DNA of 19,638 nt. It comes from an uncultured Prevotella sp. (lineage in GTDB: Bacteria; Bacteroidota; Bacteroidia; Bacteroidales; Bacteroidaceae). The position numbers and the translations under genes are program-made. Under the pieces are notes generated by a model. It made no database searches. It had not been told where the DNA came from and saw only the letters and a program-made list of their open reading frames with translations. The stretch lies in contig UQRP01000040.1 in the NCBI GenBank assembly GCA_900543585.1, positions 1-19,638 on the forward strand. The letters are read 5' to 3'. This document shows, piece after piece, positions 19,192 to 19,638 of the stretch. The stretch's first letter is position 1, and every line of letters starts with the position of its first letter.

Positions 19192-19638
19192 TCATCTCTC
19201 TTCCGCCGTGCGCTTGACGGTTGGGATGTTGAACTCAGAAATCTTACTGATGGATTTTCCTCCCTGCACGACGCTGACGCAGATCTTTGCCGAGCCGTCT
19301 TTGATTCTGTTGTCACCTAAGACGAGAGCAGTATAGCGGATACCCTGTCCGGGCGCCAGCTTCTCCACATGCATACTCGGTGAGATGAGGATATGCTTGT
19401 TGCCCGAAGCCTCCACGACAGTGGGCACGATGTCATAGAGCGTCGTCTGGCTGCGGTTGAAGATTTCGAAGATGACCTTGCTCATCTCCCCACGTTCTAT
19501 CTTTCCGTCCTGGTTGTCGTCGAGGAACCGGGCGTTCTTAATCTCTATGCTCGGCGAGTACTTCAGATTCCTGGTCAGGTCCTCGACGCTGGAGTGCATC
19601 GGCATCGTCGTCTGCGGCTGTTGGGTGGTCACCGAACC
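19192..19638 (-). CDS. C-terminal part of a protein with EF-hand-like loop and beta-sandwich region (partial)
   Basis: The reading frame is open to the right edge, so the start lies outside the window; a GTG at 19632 is not a convincing start. About 149 residues are visible. The first 30 are Gln/Thr/Met-rich. Then SPSIEIKNARFLDDNQDGKI runs into ERGEMSKVIFEIFNRS. DDNQDGKIERGE is a perfect 12-residue EF-hand-type calcium loop (D1, N3, D5, G6, I8, E12) leading into beta strands like those of CARDB or adhesin-like domains (VVEASGNKHILISPSMHVEK, LAPGQGIRYTALV). This arrangement is seen in secreted or caspase-associated Bacteroidetes proteins, but I cannot name the family. The gene converges on the RlpA-like gene. 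Confidence 0.65.
   Translation of the reverse strand, partial: GSVTTQQPQTTMPMHSSVEDLTRNLKYSPSIEIKNARFLDDNQDGKIERGEMSKVIFEIFNRSQTTLYDIVPTVVEASGNKHILISPSMHVEKLAPGQGIRYTALVLGDNRIKDGSAKICVSVVQGGKSISKISEFNIPTVKRTAEER

Overview
The window looks like a chromosomal segment of a Bacteroidales bacterium, most likely Prevotella or a close relative. Three things point there. Several genes are preceded by promoters of the Bacteroidetes type (TTG or TTTG, 19-20 bp, TAnnTTTG). The gene content is typical of the group: an ECF sigma / FecR-type anti-sigma / STN-containing TonB-dependent receptor operon, an AAA-ATPase/PD-(D/E)XK protein, an Rpn-type nuclease, and a Bacteroidetes-specific receiver/ATP-grasp protein. 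Intergenic regions carry short degenerate repeat arrays. No rRNA, tRNA, CRISPR array or complete insertion sequence was seen.

Left part (1-4.95 kb). A region-4-less ECF sigma ORF, a GNAT acetyltransferase and a UbiA-family prenyltransferase are separated by two arrays of a short core (CGRAAAAGTGTA) at about 33-bp period. In each array the gene-proximal copy runs straight into a TAnnTTTG promoter box. Next come a degraded dicarboxylate/amino-acid:cation symporter (in-frame stop plus a large internal deletion) and an AAA-ATPase/PD-(D/E)XK protein.

Middle (4.98-8.72 kb). A three-gene minus-strand operon encodes a trans-envelope signalling module: ECF sigma, FecR-like anti-sigma and an STN-domain TonB-dependent outer-membrane receptor with no SusD-like partner. 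It ends in a strong hairpin.

Accessory island (8.9-12.2 kb). This holds a frameshifted Rpn-family nuclease, a conserved hypothetical gene divergently overlapping a low-complexity acidic ORF, and a HUH/Y1 (REP-associated-transposase-like) protein. The last has a C-terminal region resembling a SLOG/DprA-like fold and is interrupted by in-frame 12-bp tandem repeats flanking a 20-bp perfect palindrome.

Right part (12.27-19.64 kb). This is housekeeping-like: a 1008-aa receiver-like/PPDK-N ATP-grasp protein, alanine dehydrogenase (ald), glutamate dehydrogenase (gdhA), an RlpA-like protein and the C-terminal part of a further protein. The ATP-grasp gene and ald converge on two facing arrays of a 7-bp repeat (21 and 16 units) that supply both genes' stop codons. 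ald and gdhA are divergent and are the two nitrogen-assimilation/amino-acid oxidoreductases of the window.

The best candidates for something undescribed are the promoter-linked ~33-bp arrays, the facing heptamer arrays, and the HUH-SLOG-like protein with its internal repeats. All functions are inferred from motifs by eye; no database search was possible.
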